Assembly: GCA_015657635.1 (NCBI GenBank)
Contig: JACDQM010000180.1
Location: forward strand, 1 to 64,000
Source: Roseateles sp.
Lineage (GTDB): Bacteria > Pseudomonadota > Gammaproteobacteria > Burkholderiales > Burkholderiaceae_C
Direction of reading: 5' to 3'
Length of the DNA: 64,000 nt
The notes under the pieces are model-generated. The model worked only from the letters and a program-made list of their open reading frames with translations, was not told the origin of the DNA and ran no database searches. Made by a program: the position numbers and the translations under genes. Within the stretch, counting starts at the first letter, position 1; the number at the start of each line of letters is the position of its first letter. Of the stretch, positions 53,633 to 62,627 are shown one piece after another.

Positions 53633-54628
53633 TTAGAGGCGACCCTCTGCCACTGCGTGGCAGGCCACCTGGATGCCCTGGAACTGCTGCAGCGGCGGCC
53701 GCTCCGACTTGCAACGGTCGTTGGCATGCGGGCAGCGCGGGTGAAAGCTGCAGCCGCTGGGCGGGTTGAGCGGATTGGGCACCTCGCCCTGCACCGGCGT
53801 GCGTGCGCGCCCCGTCATGTGGATGTCGGGAATCGCATCCAGCAGCATGCGCGTGTAGGGGTGGCGCGGGTTGTTGAAGAGTTCGGCCTTGTCGGCCAAC
53901 TCGACCAGGCGCCCCAGATACATCACACCGACCTGGTCAGCCACATGCCGCACCACGGCGAGGTTGTGCGAGATGAACAGATAGGTCAGGCCCTGCTTGC
54001 GCTGCAGGTCCTTCATGATGTTCAAGACCTGGGCCTGCACCGAAACGTCCAGTGCCGAGGTGGGCTCGTCGCAGACCAGGAACTCGGGCTCGGTCGCCAG
54101 GGCGCGTGCAATCGAGATGCGCTGGCGCTGGCCGCCTGAGAACTGGTGCGGGAACTTCTCGCGGTCCGCGGGCGACAGGCCCACCGACTGCAGCAATTCG
54201 CCGACACGCGTCTTCAACTCCTCGTCATCTTTGATCAAGCCGTGCTCGCGCAGCGGCTCGCCGATGATGTCCTGCACCTTCCAGCGCGGATTCAGCGAGG
54301 CATAGGGATCCTGGAAGATCATCTGCATGCGCCGGCGCAAGGCCTTGGCACCTGCTCCGGCCAGGGTGGTCGCGGTATCCACGCCATCAACGCTGACGTT
54401 GCCACGCGTCGGCTTGTACAGCCCCACCAGCAAGCGCGCCACGGTGCTCTTGCCGCAGCCGGATTCGCCCACCAAGGCCAGCGTCTTGCCTTTCTCGATG
54501 CCGAAGCTGACGCCATCGACGGCGTGCACATACATCTTGCCCTTGCGCTCCACCACGCGGTTCAACCAGGGCGGCGAGACATCGAAGACCTTCGCGAGGT
54601 CCTTGACTTCAACCAGGGGGCGGCTCAT
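53633..54628 (-). CDS. dppF: Oligo/dipeptide ABC transporter ATP-binding protein (DppF type)
   Basis: One of two ATPases of a peptide importer. The 331-residue protein has Walker A LVGESGCGKSTVARLL, Q-loop MIFQDPYASLNPR, signature QFSGGQRQRISIARA, Walker B EFLVCDEPTSALDVS, and the C-terminal oligopeptide/dipeptide extension with a Cys set (GCSFHPRCPHANDRCKSERP) that can bind an iron-sulfur cluster. It overlaps dppD by 4 nt (ATGA). Last gene of the operon. Confidence 0.93.
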   Translation of the reverse strand: MSRPLVEVKDLAKVFDVSPPWLNRVVERKGKMYVHAVDGVSFGIEKGKTLALVGESGCGKSTVARLLVGLYKPTRGNVSVDGVDTATTLAGAGAKALRRRMQMIFQDPYASLNPRWKVQDIIGEPLREHGLIKDDEELKTRVGELLQSVGLSPADREKFPHQFSGGQRQRISIARALATEPEFLVCDEPTSALDVSVQAQVLNIMKDLQRKQGLTYLFISHNLAVVRHVADQVGVMYLGRLVELADKAELFNNPRHPYTRMLLDAIPDIHMTGRARTPVQGEVPNPLNPPSGCSFHPRCPHANDRCKSERPPLQQFQGIQVACHAVAEGRL

Positions 54629-55620
54629 AGCGCTTGTTCCTTCTGGGCTTGCGCCTGGCCGGCCAGCAGCCAGCAAGCGGCGCGGGTCGAGCCCGCTTCG
54701 ATCAATTCAGGGCGCTCCTGGCGGCAGCGCTCGTACACCTTGGGGCAGCGCGGATTGAAGGCGCAGCCTTGCGGAATGGCGTTCAGACGCGGCATGGAGC
54801 CGTCGATCTGCAGCAGGCGTTCGCGGTCCTCGTCCATGGCTGGGATCGATCCCATCAGACCCGCGGTGTACGGGTGGCTGGGCTTGTGGATCACGTCATG
54901 CACCGGGCCGATCTCGGCCACGCGGCCGGCATACATCACCGCCACGCGGTCGCAGGTCTCGGCGATCACGCCCATATCGTGCGTCACCAGCATGACGGCT
55001 GCGCCCTGCTCCTTGCAGATCTTCTTCAGCAAGGAAATGATCTGCGCCTGGATCGACACATCCAGCGCCGTCGTCGGCTCGTCCGCCACGATCAGCTTGG
55101 GACTGGCCGCCAAGGCCAGGGCGATCACCACGCGCTGGCGCATGCCGCCGGAGAACTGGTGCGGATACTGGTCGATGCGTTGCTCGGCCGCCGGAATGCC
55201 GGTCTGCTCCAGCAGCTCGATCGCGCGCTTGCGGGCCTGGCTTTCGCTCAGATCCAGGTGGGTGGTGATGGTCTCGGTCAGCTGCCGCCCGATGGTGTAC
55301 AGCGGGTTGAGCGAGGTCAGCGGATCCTGGAAGATCGCGCCGATCTTGCGGCCGCGGATCTTGCGCATCTCGTCGTAAGGCAGGTTGTCGATGCGCCGGC
55401 CCTCCAGCAGGATCTCGCCGCTGGCGATGCGTCCCGGCGGGTCGAGCAGGCCGATGATGGATGCGCCAGTGAGGGACTTGCCAGCACCGGATTCGCCCAC
55501 CACGCCGAGGATCTCGCCAGGCGCGATCTCGAAGTTGATGTCATCCAGGGCCAGCAGCGTGCCTTGGCGGGTCGGAAATTCGACGCGCAGGTGGCGGACT
55601 TCAAGCAGGGGTGAGGTCAT
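54625..55620 (-). CDS. dppD: Oligo/dipeptide ABC transporter ATP-binding protein (DppD type)
   Basis: Second ATPase. The 331-residue protein has Walker A VVGESGAGKSLTGASI, QDPLTSLNPLYTIGRQL, signature QFSGGMRQRVVIALA, Walker B KLIVADEPTTALDVS and the C-terminal Cys-containing GCAFNPRCPKVYERCRQERP. ATG 55620 was chosen over TTG 55629. The gap from dppC is 30 nt. Confidence 0.93.
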   Translation of the reverse strand: MTSPLLEVRHLRVEFPTRQGTLLALDDINFEIAPGEILGVVGESGAGKSLTGASIIGLLDPPGRIASGEILLEGRRIDNLPYDEMRKIRGRKIGAIFQDPLTSLNPLYTIGRQLTETITTHLDLSESQARKRAIELLEQTGIPAAEQRIDQYPHQFSGGMRQRVVIALALAASPKLIVADEPTTALDVSIQAQIISLLKKICKEQGAAVMLVTHDMGVIAETCDRVAVMYAGRVAEIGPVHDVIHKPSHPYTAGLMGSIPAMDEDRERLLQIDGSMPRLNAIPQGCAFNPRCPKVYERCRQERPELIEAGSTRAACWLLAGQAQAQKEQAL

Positions 55621-55650
55621 GAGGCTCAATCTCGATCTTCAGCAGCCGCC

Positions 55651-56616
55651 TCAGCGCAGCCGCGGGTTCAGGGCATCGCGCAGCCAGTCGCCGAGCAGGT
55701 TCACGGACAGCGCAATCAGCACCAGCATCACGCCGGGCCACAGCGTGATCCACCATTCGCCAGAGAACAGGAAGTCGTTTCCGACACGGATCAGCGTGCC
55801 CAGCGACGGGCTGGTGGGCGGCACACCGACGCCCAGGAAAGACAGGGTGGCTTCAGTGATGATGGCTGCCGCCACTTGGATGGTGGCCAGCACCAGCACC
55901 GGTCCCAGCACATTGGGCAACACATGCTTGCGCATGATGCGGAAGGAGCTGACGCCGATCACCCGCGCCGCCTGCACATACTCTTTATTGCGCTCCACCA
56001 TGGTCGAGCCGCGCACCGTGCGGGCGTACTGCACCCAGCCCGACATCGCAATGGCCAAAATCAGCACCATGAAGGCCAGCGAGTCGTGCGCGTTGGGAAA
56101 CATCGCGCGCCCCACGCCATCGATCAGCAAGGCGATCAGGATGGACGGGAAGGACAGCATCACATCGCACACGCGCATGATGAAGGCATCCACCTTGCCG
56201 CCGACGAAGCCGGCCAGCAGGCCCAGGCCGACGCCGATCAGCATCGACAGCATCACCGAGGCAAGGCCAACGAACAGCGAAATGCGCGCGCCGTACATCA
56301 GGGCCGAGAGAATGTCCCGCCCCTGGTCGTCGGTACCCAGCAGGAACTTGGTCGAGCCGCCCTCCAGCCAGGCTGGCGGAAGGCGCGAATCCATCAATTC
56401 CAGCGATGCCAGATCGAAGGGGTTGTGCGGCGCCACCACGTCGGCGAACAGTGCGCAGAATATGCAGATGAAAGCGATCACGGCGGCCACGATGGCCGTG
56501 GGCGAGCGCTTGAACGAGTGCCAGACGTCGCCGGCAAAGAAGCGCTTGAAGGCGCCCGGCGCAGGGGCCGGTGCCATGCCCGTCGGGGCTTGGGGTACAG
56601 GATTGGGGGAACTCAT
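55651..56616 (-). CDS. dppC: Oligo/dipeptide ABC transporter permease (DppC type)
   Basis: Inner-membrane permease, 321 residues. The N-terminus is Pro/Ala-rich, then FKRFFAGDVWHSFKRSPTAI (OppC N-terminal region), about six membrane segments, and the permease EAA loop around EYVQAARVIGVSSFRIMRKH. FLLGTDDQGRDILSALMYGAR is characteristic of DppC/OppC. Located between the M20 hydrolase gene and dppD. Confidence 0.92.
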   Translation of the reverse strand: MSSPNPVPQAPTGMAPAPAPGAFKRFFAGDVWHSFKRSPTAIVAAVIAFICIFCALFADVVAPHNPFDLASLELMDSRLPPAWLEGGSTKFLLGTDDQGRDILSALMYGARISLFVGLASVMLSMLIGVGLGLLAGFVGGKVDAFIMRVCDVMLSFPSILIALLIDGVGRAMFPNAHDSLAFMVLILAIAMSGWVQYARTVRGSTMVERNKEYVQAARVIGVSSFRIMRKHVLPNVLGPVLVLATIQVAAAIITEATLSFLGVGVPPTSPSLGTLIRVGNDFLFSGEWWITLWPGVMLVLIALSVNLLGDWLRDALNPRLR

Positions 56617-56646
56617 CGGTGCTCCGGGAAAAACTCTGGATGGGGC

Positions 56647-57876
56647 TCAGGCGCCTGGCGCCATGGGCAGGCCATGCTCGATCAGCGAGGCAAACAGGGC
56701 CGCGCCGAGTGGCAGGATCTCGTCGTTGAAGTCATAGCGCGGGTTGTGCAGTCCGCAGCCGTAGCCCGCGTCGCTGGCCTGGCCGATGCGCAGGTAGGCG
56801 CCGGGCTTGGCCTGCAGCATGAAGGAGAAATCTTCGGAACCCATGCTGGGCGGCAGTTCGCTGTCCACATGCTCAGCCCCGACCAAGTCGCGCGCCACCA
56901 TGGCCGCGAATTCAGCCTCGCGCGGCGTGTTGATGGTGGCCGGGTAGCTGCGGGTGTACTGCACCGTGGCGCTGCCACCCAAGCCCAGGGCAATGGACTC
57001 CACCAGCGCGGTCAGCCGCTCCTCGATGAGTTGCTGCACAGCGGGCTTGAAGCTGCGCACCGTGCCGACCAGCTTGGCCGTGCTCGGGATCACGCTGAAG
57101 GCGCCGAGTTCGCCGGCACGCAGCGCGCACAGGCTGACCACCGCCTGGTCCAGTGGCGCCACATTGCGCGCCACCAGGCTCTGAACCGCTGTGATCACAT
57201 GCCCGGCCATCAACACCGGATCCACCGACAGATGGGGATGCGCACCATGACCACCGCGGCCGTGCAAAGTGATCTCGACCTTGTCCGAGGCGGCCATCAT
57301 CGCGCCCGAGTTCAGGCCGATTCGCCCGGCCGGCAGCTGCGGCCAGTTGTGCATGGCATAGACCGATTCCACCGGGAAGCGCTCGAACAGCCCGTCCTGC
57401 ATCATCGCTCGGGCACCGGCATAGCCCTCTTCGCCAGGCTGGAAGATCAACACGGCCGTGCCATCGAACTGGCGCGTCTGCGCCAGATAGCGCGCCGCGC
57501 CGATCAGCATGGTGGTGTGGCCATCGTGCCCGCAGGCGTGCATCAAGCCCGGGCTGGCCGAACGCCAAGGCATGTCGCTCTCTTCCTGTAGCGGCAAGGC
57601 GTCCATGTCGGCGCGCAAGCCGATCTGCCGGCCCGGGCCCTTGCGGCCATGGATCAGCGCGACGATGCCAGTCTGCGCAATGCCGGTGTGGATGGCATCG
57701 ACACCGCAGAGCTTGAGCGCCTCGCACACCCGCGCCGAGGTGCGCCGCTCCTCGAAGCCCAGCTCCGGCATCGTGTGGAGCTCGCGTCGCAGGGCCTGGA
57801 GCTCACCTTGCACCGACCCCAGTCGCTGGTAGGCGCCGAACGCACGCGACGACGGCGCGATCACGGGCGCACCCAT
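56647..57876 (-). CDS. M20-family amidohydrolase (hippurate hydrolase/aminoacylase type)
   Basis: Zinc peptidase-like hydrolase of 409 residues, M20D subfamily. Metal-binding motifs: HACGHDGHTTMLIGAA, QPGEEGYAGARAM, HNWPQLPAGRIG and PSMGSEDFSFML. The dimerisation domain includes HGRGGHGAHPHLSVDP. Such enzymes cleave N-acyl or N-aromatic amino acids or peptide amides. Its ATG overlaps the dppB stop (TGATG), so it is embedded in the transporter operon and probably processes the imported substrate. The specific substrate is unknown. Confidence 0.9.
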   Translation of the reverse strand: MGAPVIAPSSRAFGAYQRLGSVQGELQALRRELHTMPELGFEERRTSARVCEALKLCGVDAIHTGIAQTGIVALIHGRKGPGRQIGLRADMDALPLQEESDMPWRSASPGLMHACGHDGHTTMLIGAARYLAQTRQFDGTAVLIFQPGEEGYAGARAMMQDGLFERFPVESVYAMHNWPQLPAGRIGLNSGAMMAASDKVEITLHGRGGHGAHPHLSVDPVLMAGHVITAVQSLVARNVAPLDQAVVSLCALRAGELGAFSVIPSTAKLVGTVRSFKPAVQQLIEERLTALVESIALGLGGSATVQYTRSYPATINTPREAEFAAMVARDLVGAEHVDSELPPSMGSEDFSFMLQAKPGAYLRIGQASDAGYGCGLHNPRYDFNDEILPLGAALFASLIEHGLPMAPGA

Positions 57877-58859
57877 CAGTGGCCCCCGACCTTGCCTTCG
57901 ATACGCAAGCGCGGGTCGACCGCGAAGTAAAGCATGTCGACCAGCAGATTGATGGTCACGAAGATGAAGGAGATCAGGCAGAGATAGGCCGCCATCACCG
58001 GAATGTCAGCAAACTGCACCGCCTGAATGAACAGCAGGCCCATGCCCGGCCACTGGAACACGGTCTCAGTAATGATGGCGAACGCAATCAGCGAGCCGAG
58101 TTGCAGGCCGGTGATGGTGATCACCGGCACCAGGGTGTTTTTCAGCGCATGGCCAAAATAGACCGCGCGATTCGAGAGCCCGCGGGCACGGGCGAACTTG
58201 ATGTAGTCGGTGCGCAGCACCTCCAGCATCTCGGCACGTACCAGGCGCATGATCAAGGTCAGCTGGAACACCGACAAGGTGATGGCTGGCAGCAGCAGGT
58301 GCTTCAAGCCATCGGCCGTCAGTAGGCCGGTGGTCCACGTCCCTATTGCGATCACGTCGCCACGGCCGAAGCTAGGCAGCCACTTCAGCATCACCGCAAA
58401 CACCAGGATCAGCAGGATGCCGATCAGGAAGGTGGGCAGCGACACGCCCAGCAGTGACAAGGTCATCAGCAGCTGCGACGAGAACTTGCCGCGCCGCAGC
58501 GCTGCGTAAACGCCCAGCGGGATGCCCACGAACAAGGCAATCAGGCCTGCAACCAGGGCCAGTTCCAGCGTGGCGGGAAAGCGTTCGATGATCAGCGTCG
58601 AGACCTTGCGGCCCTGCCGCAGGCTCAAGCCGAACTCGCCCTGAACCGCGTTGCCCACAAAGGTGGCGAACTGCACCGGGAAGGGATCATCCAGCCCCAG
58701 ATCGTGTCGCAATTGCTCACGCTGTTCAGGCGTTGCATCCTGGCCAAGAAGATTGGTGACGGGGTCGCCGACATACTGGAACAGCATGAACGCGATAAAG
58801 GCCACCGTCAGCATCACGATGATGGCCTGGGCCAGACGTCTGAGAATGAAAACTAGCAT
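57876..58859 (-). CDS. dppB: Oligo/dipeptide ABC transporter permease (DppB type)
   Basis: Inner-membrane permease, 327 residues. MLVFILRRLAQAIIVMLTVA is the first membrane segment, with the DppB region FMLFQYVGDPVTNLLGQDAT and LRHDLGLDDPFPVQF. The EAA loop is around DYIKFARARGLSNRAVYFGH. First gene of the operon. ATG 58859 was chosen; a longer frame begins at 58928. No periplasmic binding protein is encoded with it in this window. Confidence 0.92.
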   Translation of the reverse strand: MLVFILRRLAQAIIVMLTVAFIAFMLFQYVGDPVTNLLGQDATPEQREQLRHDLGLDDPFPVQFATFVGNAVQGEFGLSLRQGRKVSTLIIERFPATLELALVAGLIALFVGIPLGVYAALRRGKFSSQLLMTLSLLGVSLPTFLIGILLILVFAVMLKWLPSFGRGDVIAIGTWTTGLLTADGLKHLLLPAITLSVFQLTLIMRLVRAEMLEVLRTDYIKFARARGLSNRAVYFGHALKNTLVPVITITGLQLGSLIAFAIITETVFQWPGMGLLFIQAVQFADIPVMAAYLCLISFIFVTINLLVDMLYFAVDPRLRIEGKVGGH

Positions 58860-59137
58860 GTCCTGAGGGAGCTTGGGGGTGCCATTCCTGTCTGACCCCG
58901 AAAGGGCCAGGTCGGTCGCCATGCCCATCGCATGCAGGATTCAGGCCACGCACCCTTCCAAATCTCTGGAGCGCAGCACTGGAATACCCAGACTGCAAGG
59001 GGGGCGGAGCTTCACCGCGCATCTGACGGGTGGCGTTCACCCTTTTGGGGCAATCGTCACGAGCGCGTGATCATGGCGAACTCTGCAGCCCGGGGCAAAC
59101 GGGAAAGCACCTAGGGGGAGCGCCTCGACGAGGGCTC
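58860..59137. other. Intergenic region upstream of dppB
   Basis: 278 bp between the dppB start and the end of the DUF3047 gene. It should hold the dppB promoter, not identified. It contains TGTCTGACCCC (58889-58899), the exact complement of the 11-mer next to the RAYT element at 39359-39369. No gene is recognised. Confidence 0.4.
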
Positions 59138-59899
59138 TCAGAAATCCAGGCTTCCAGGCAAACGGCGTTGCTGCACGTCGAAGAACACCAGCCTGCCGTA
59201 GCAGGCCTGATTCTTTCCGCGCGTATTGTCGGCATCTGTCATGAACGCGGCGCCAACCAACTCGCCAGGCATCTCATCGAAGGCACGCCTGAAGTCGGCC
59301 TGAACATCGCGCTGAAAGCGTTGCCAGCGCCTGGCGCCTGCCGCGCCAGAGCCGACCACGATCTTGCGAACGCGGTCGCTATGCGCACTGACGACGACCG
59401 TTTCCGGCGCTGCCTGCGCGTCCCACACATACATCAGCGTGGCATAAGGCGGCGCTTCGCCCGTCAAGGTCTGCACCAACTCGGACTTCATGCGCTCGCG
59501 CATCGACAGCCGCTGAGGATCGCCATCGAAAGCGAGCACGAGGCGCGCCGGCGCGTCATCAGTCTCTGGTGCCGTCACCGTTCCAAGCGGCTCTGGCGCC
59601 GCCACCCACCAGTCGAACTCAACCCGTCCCAGGGACTCCGACGGCAGCTGCAGGCGCCGCCGCAAGAGACTGACCGAACGATCAGCCTGCGCCAACAGAC
59701 AAGGCTGACCATCCTGTTTGGCGAAGCTGTAGCGCGTGGCGCGCTTGCCAGGCAACTCGCGCGCCGACCACTCCGGCAACTGCTCGGCAGTGGGCGTCAA
59801 GGGCGTCGCCTGATGAGCGCAACCAGCCAGCCACGCAAGCATGGCAAGCAGCGAGGAAGCGCTGATCAGCTTGAGTCGGGGAAGGCGGTCAAGATGCAT
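59138..59899 (-). CDS. DUF3047-domain lipoprotein, unknown function
   Basis: A 253-residue exported protein with lipobox MLAWLAGC at about residue 26. The body fits DUF3047: GRVEFDWWVAA, ARLVLAFDGDPQRLSMRERM, PYATLMYVWDAQA, SDRVRKIVVGSG, RWQRFQRDVQADFRRAFDEMPGELVGAAFMTDADNT and YGRLVFFD. The family has no established role; a jelly-roll-like sugar or ligand-binding fold is possible. Single gene between the dpp operon and the porins, same strand. Confidence 0.8.
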   Translation of the reverse strand: MHLDRLPRLKLISASSLLAMLAWLAGCAHQATPLTPTAEQLPEWSARELPGKRATRYSFAKQDGQPCLLAQADRSVSLLRRRLQLPSESLGRVEFDWWVAAPEPLGTVTAPETDDAPARLVLAFDGDPQRLSMRERMKSELVQTLTGEAPPYATLMYVWDAQAAPETVVVSAHSDRVRKIVVGSGAAGARRWQRFQRDVQADFRRAFDEMPGELVGAAFMTDADNTRGKNQACYGRLVFFDVQQRRLPGSLDF

Positions 59900-59965
59900 G
59901 GCAACAGGCTAGGCAAGAGGATCGGGGCCTGTGCGGTAACTCTTCACGCAAGCGCAGCCACGAAT

Positions 59966-59992
59966 TGAAAAGGGGTCGCAGCGCGACCCCTT
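59966..59992 (-). terminator. Terminator of the downstream porin gene
   Basis: Arms AAGGGGTCGC (59970-59979) and GCGACCCCTT (59983-59992), 3-nt loop, followed on the minus strand by TTCAATTCG. It lies 51 nt after the porin stop. Confidence 0.85.
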
Positions 59993-60043
59993 GGCGTGCG
60001 GAACTGCGCAGCATGCGCAGCCCGCCTCAACTGATCGGTTCGA

Positions 60044-61144
60044 TCAGAAGCGGTGACGCAGGCCCACCATCGTGCCATTGCGCTTCTTAGCACCGTTGGC
60101 CGCGCCATTGGCACCATTCAGGCTCACGTTACCCGACAGGCTGGTGTTGTCCAGACCGACATAGGCATCGGTGCGCTTCGAGAAGGCATAGTCAGCCATC
60201 ACCGACAGGAACTTGGCATCAGCCTTGGCGCCGGCGGTCACGCCAGTCTGCTCGGCCTTCCAGTAATGCGCGCCCAGGTTCAGCTGAGGCGTCAGCTGGT
60301 AGCCCGCACCAACAGTCCACATCGTGCGCTTGTTGGCCGCCAGGAAGGCTGCTCCACCGAAGCCACCATTGGAGCTGCCCGTCCACATACTGCCCAGCAC
60401 GGCCATATCCGTCGCGCTCAGACCGTTGTCGGCCTTGTTCACTGCGTAGCCGGCGTTCATGTACCAAGGACCGGTGCGGTAGGAACCGCCGAAGGTCGTT
60501 GCCTTGACCTTTTTGCCCGAGCCGAACTCGTAGTTCTGCATACCACCGGCGATGGTCAGGCCGCTTGCTGAGTAGCGCAGATAGCCACCCATGGTCTTGC
60601 CACCAGTCGCGCTGCCCTCGCCGGCAGAGACTTGCACGGCGCCACGGATCGGGCCCACCTCGGCCAGGTACTTGACCATATTGCTGGCGCGAGCGCCCAG
60701 CGCGAAGCCGATTTCCGGCTTGTACTCTTCAGCGTAAGGCGAATAAGGGAACGAAGCGTAGGAGCTGGTCACCACATCGAACAAGACGTTGTACTGGCGG
60801 CCAACCGTCACGCGACCGAAGCCGCCTTCCAGAGCGACCCAGGACTGGCGCCAGAAATCACCCGCAGCCACTGTGCCGTTGTCCGAGGTCAGGCGGTGCT
60901 CCATATTGGCCATCGCCTTCAGGCCACCACCCATGTCTTCGGTGATATTGACACCCAGACGGCTCTGCGACATGCCACCACCGACCACACGGACGATGGA
61001 ATCGCTCGGAGCCCCGGCGGAGTGCTCATTGGTCGTGCGGCGCACGCCCACATCCACGATGCCATACAGGCTGACGCTGGACTGTGCCCATGCGGCCGTC
61101 GTGCTTGCCGCCAGTACGCTCAAAACCAGAACTGCTTTTTTCAT
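60044..61144 (-). CDS. Gram-negative trimeric porin (366 aa)
   Basis: Outer-membrane diffusion channel. Signal peptide MKKAVLVLSVLAASTTAAWA, then QSSVSLYGIVDVGVRRTTNE, SRLGVNITEDMGGGLKAMANMEHRL and WVALEGGFGRVTVGRQYN, all typical of Burkholderiales porins. It ends in GLRHRF with the C-terminal Phe needed for BAM recognition. Length is 366 residues. A long leader separates it from the neighbouring porin, which has its own terminators, so the two are separate transcripts. Confidence 0.93.
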   Translation of the reverse strand: MKKAVLVLSVLAASTTAAWAQSSVSLYGIVDVGVRRTTNEHSAGAPSDSIVRVVGGGMSQSRLGVNITEDMGGGLKAMANMEHRLTSDNGTVAAGDFWRQSWVALEGGFGRVTVGRQYNVLFDVVTSSYASFPYSPYAEEYKPEIGFALGARASNMVKYLAEVGPIRGAVQVSAGEGSATGGKTMGGYLRYSASGLTIAGGMQNYEFGSGKKVKATTFGGSYRTGPWYMNAGYAVNKADNGLSATDMAVLGSMWTGSSNGGFGGAAFLAANKRTMWTVGAGYQLTPQLNLGAHYWKAEQTGVTAGAKADAKFLSVMADYAFSKRTDAYVGLDNTSLSGNVSLNGANGAANGAKKRNGTMVGLRHRF

Positions 61145-61285
61145 CGATGTCTCCTACTTGTTGGTTGGTAGCTGTGACTATTCTCCATCCCAAGCAGCCG
61201 CAGGCCGCAGACTTGTTGCTCATGCCCAACAAGCGCTAACCCTGTCACCGCCGGGACAATGCCCGCCCAACAAGGCCTCCAGAAA

Positions 61286-61310
61286 GCAAAAAGCCGCCCG
61301 AAGGCGGCTT
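61286..61310 (-). terminator. Terminator of the upstream porin gene
   Basis: Arms AAGCCGCC (61291-61298) and GGCGGCTT (61303-61310) with CGAA loop, followed on the minus strand by TTTTTGCTTTC. It is the second of two hairpins after the 327-residue porin. Confidence 0.87.
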
Positions 61311-61323
61311 GTCTCTGCGCGCC

Positions 61324-61347
61324 AAGACTCGGCGCAAGCCGAGTCTT
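61324..61347 (-). terminator. First hairpin after the upstream porin gene
   Basis: A 10-bp stem AAGACTCGGC/GCCGAGTCTT with GCAA tetraloop (GNRA), 9 nt after the stop. There is no T-run, so it more likely protects the mRNA 3' end or adds to the terminator 14 nt further on. Confidence 0.6.
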
Positions 61348-61355
61348 GAGAGTCA

Positions 61356-62339
61356 TCAGAAGCTGTGGCGAACGCCGACTTCGAAGCCGGAGCTGTCCTT
61401 GCCAGCGGCAACAGCGGGGCTGCCAGCAACAGCGAAGCGAGCTGCGCCGTCGTTGGACACGCGCGAGTAGGTGCCGTACAGGGCCGTACGCTTGGACAGG
61501 TCGTGCACATAGCCAACAGCGAACTGGTTGGCGTCGGCACCGGTCTGGTCAACGCTGGTGTACGAAGCGCGCAGCGAACCCGAGCCCATGGGCATCGAGG
61601 CACCGACGTTCAACACGGTCTGCTTCAGAGCGCGGTACTTGTTCTGGGTGTAGGCGCCGGACAGCTTGACCACGCCCAGGTCGTACGAAGCGCCCAGGGT
61701 GTTGCGCTTGAAGTTCGACACCGCAGCCTTGGTAGAGGCAACAGCACCCGACACGTTCAGCGGGCCAGCAGCGTAGCCCAGGCGAACGCCGGTGGACTTG
61801 TTGCCGTCATTGCCTTCGCCGGCCGACATTTCGACCGAGCCATACAGACCGCCCATGGCCGGCAGGAAGTAGCCAACCATATTGTCAGCGCGCACGTTGG
61901 TGGAAGCGCCGCTACCCAGCACGCTGTGCAGCTTGTTCACATCGCCCTTGCCGTTCGTGCCGAACACGTCGAAATCGCCGTAGGCCGTGAAGTTGTTGGT
62001 CAGGAAGCGACCCAGACGCACTTCACCGAAGGAGCCCATCAGGCTCAGCGACGAACGACGGTGCCAGAAACGGCTGGCGTTGCTGGTGCCGCTGTCCGGG
62101 TTCACGGCCGACTCCAGCCAGAAACCAGCCTTCAGGCCACCACCCAGATCTTCCGTACCGCGGAAGCCCAGACGGCTGCTGGCGATACCGTCGGTGCCCA
62201 TGCTCTTCAGAGTCTGGCTGCCGCTCTTGCCGTAGCTCAGGTTGGCATCAAGGATACCGAACAGGGTCACGGAGGACTGGGCCGAAGCGGCACCCACCAT
62301 GGAACCGAGCACAGCCAGGGCAATCAGGGATTTCTTCAT
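61356..62339 (-). CDS. Gram-negative trimeric porin (327 aa)
   Basis: Outer-membrane porin with signal peptide MKKSLIALAVLGSMVGAASA, then QSSVTLFGILDANLSYGKSG, SRLGFRGTEDLGGGLKAGFWLES and RRSSLSLMGSFGEVRLGRF. It ends in GVRHSF. It is shorter than the neighbouring porin and only moderately similar to it, so the pair is not a recent duplication. AGGAG precedes ATG 62339. Its 5' leader may fold (see the inverted repeat at 62364-62405). Confidence 0.93.
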   Translation of the reverse strand: MKKSLIALAVLGSMVGAASAQSSVTLFGILDANLSYGKSGSQTLKSMGTDGIASSRLGFRGTEDLGGGLKAGFWLESAVNPDSGTSNASRFWHRRSSLSLMGSFGEVRLGRFLTNNFTAYGDFDVFGTNGKGDVNKLHSVLGSGASTNVRADNMVGYFLPAMGGLYGSVEMSAGEGNDGNKSTGVRLGYAAGPLNVSGAVASTKAAVSNFKRNTLGASYDLGVVKLSGAYTQNKYRALKQTVLNVGASMPMGSGSLRASYTSVDQTGADANQFAVGYVHDLSKRTALYGTYSRVSNDGAARFAVAGSPAVAAGKDSSGFEVGVRHSF

Positions 62340-62363
62340 TGGATTCTCCTAAGTTGATCAAGA

Positions 62364-62405
62364 GGCCCTGATCCTTGAAGCCCTGTTGCCAGAGCCGATC
62401 AGGCC
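62364..62405 (-). promoter_or_regulatory. Inverted repeat in the porin leader
   Basis: GGCCCTGATC (62364-62373) and GATCAGGCC (62397-62405) are complementary except for one bulged C, 25-66 nt upstream of the porin start. In the mRNA it could form a leader hairpin. The rest of the 288-bp gap to coq7 (62340-62627) holds no recognised gene. Confidence 0.35.
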
Positions 62406-62627
62406 AACCTCCGCAGCGGAAGTTGCCGTATTGCACCAGAGCAAAGTCGGGCTGACCAGAAGCCTGGTCAGAAATGCCCAAGCTTCGTTGCCCCAGCACA
62501 ACGCGCGGCTTGAATCAAAAAACAGTCACAAAAATCAGCGCACGCCAAACAAGCCCCCGCTCGCTCAACAGCCTAGCGAAAGCTACCTAAAATCCACTTA
62601 AATTCGTGATCTGTTTACATTCTGCGC

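Noticed and set aside
60044-62339. Recent tandem duplication of porins
   Set aside because: The two proteins share only family-level motifs, differ in length by 39 residues and have separate terminators.
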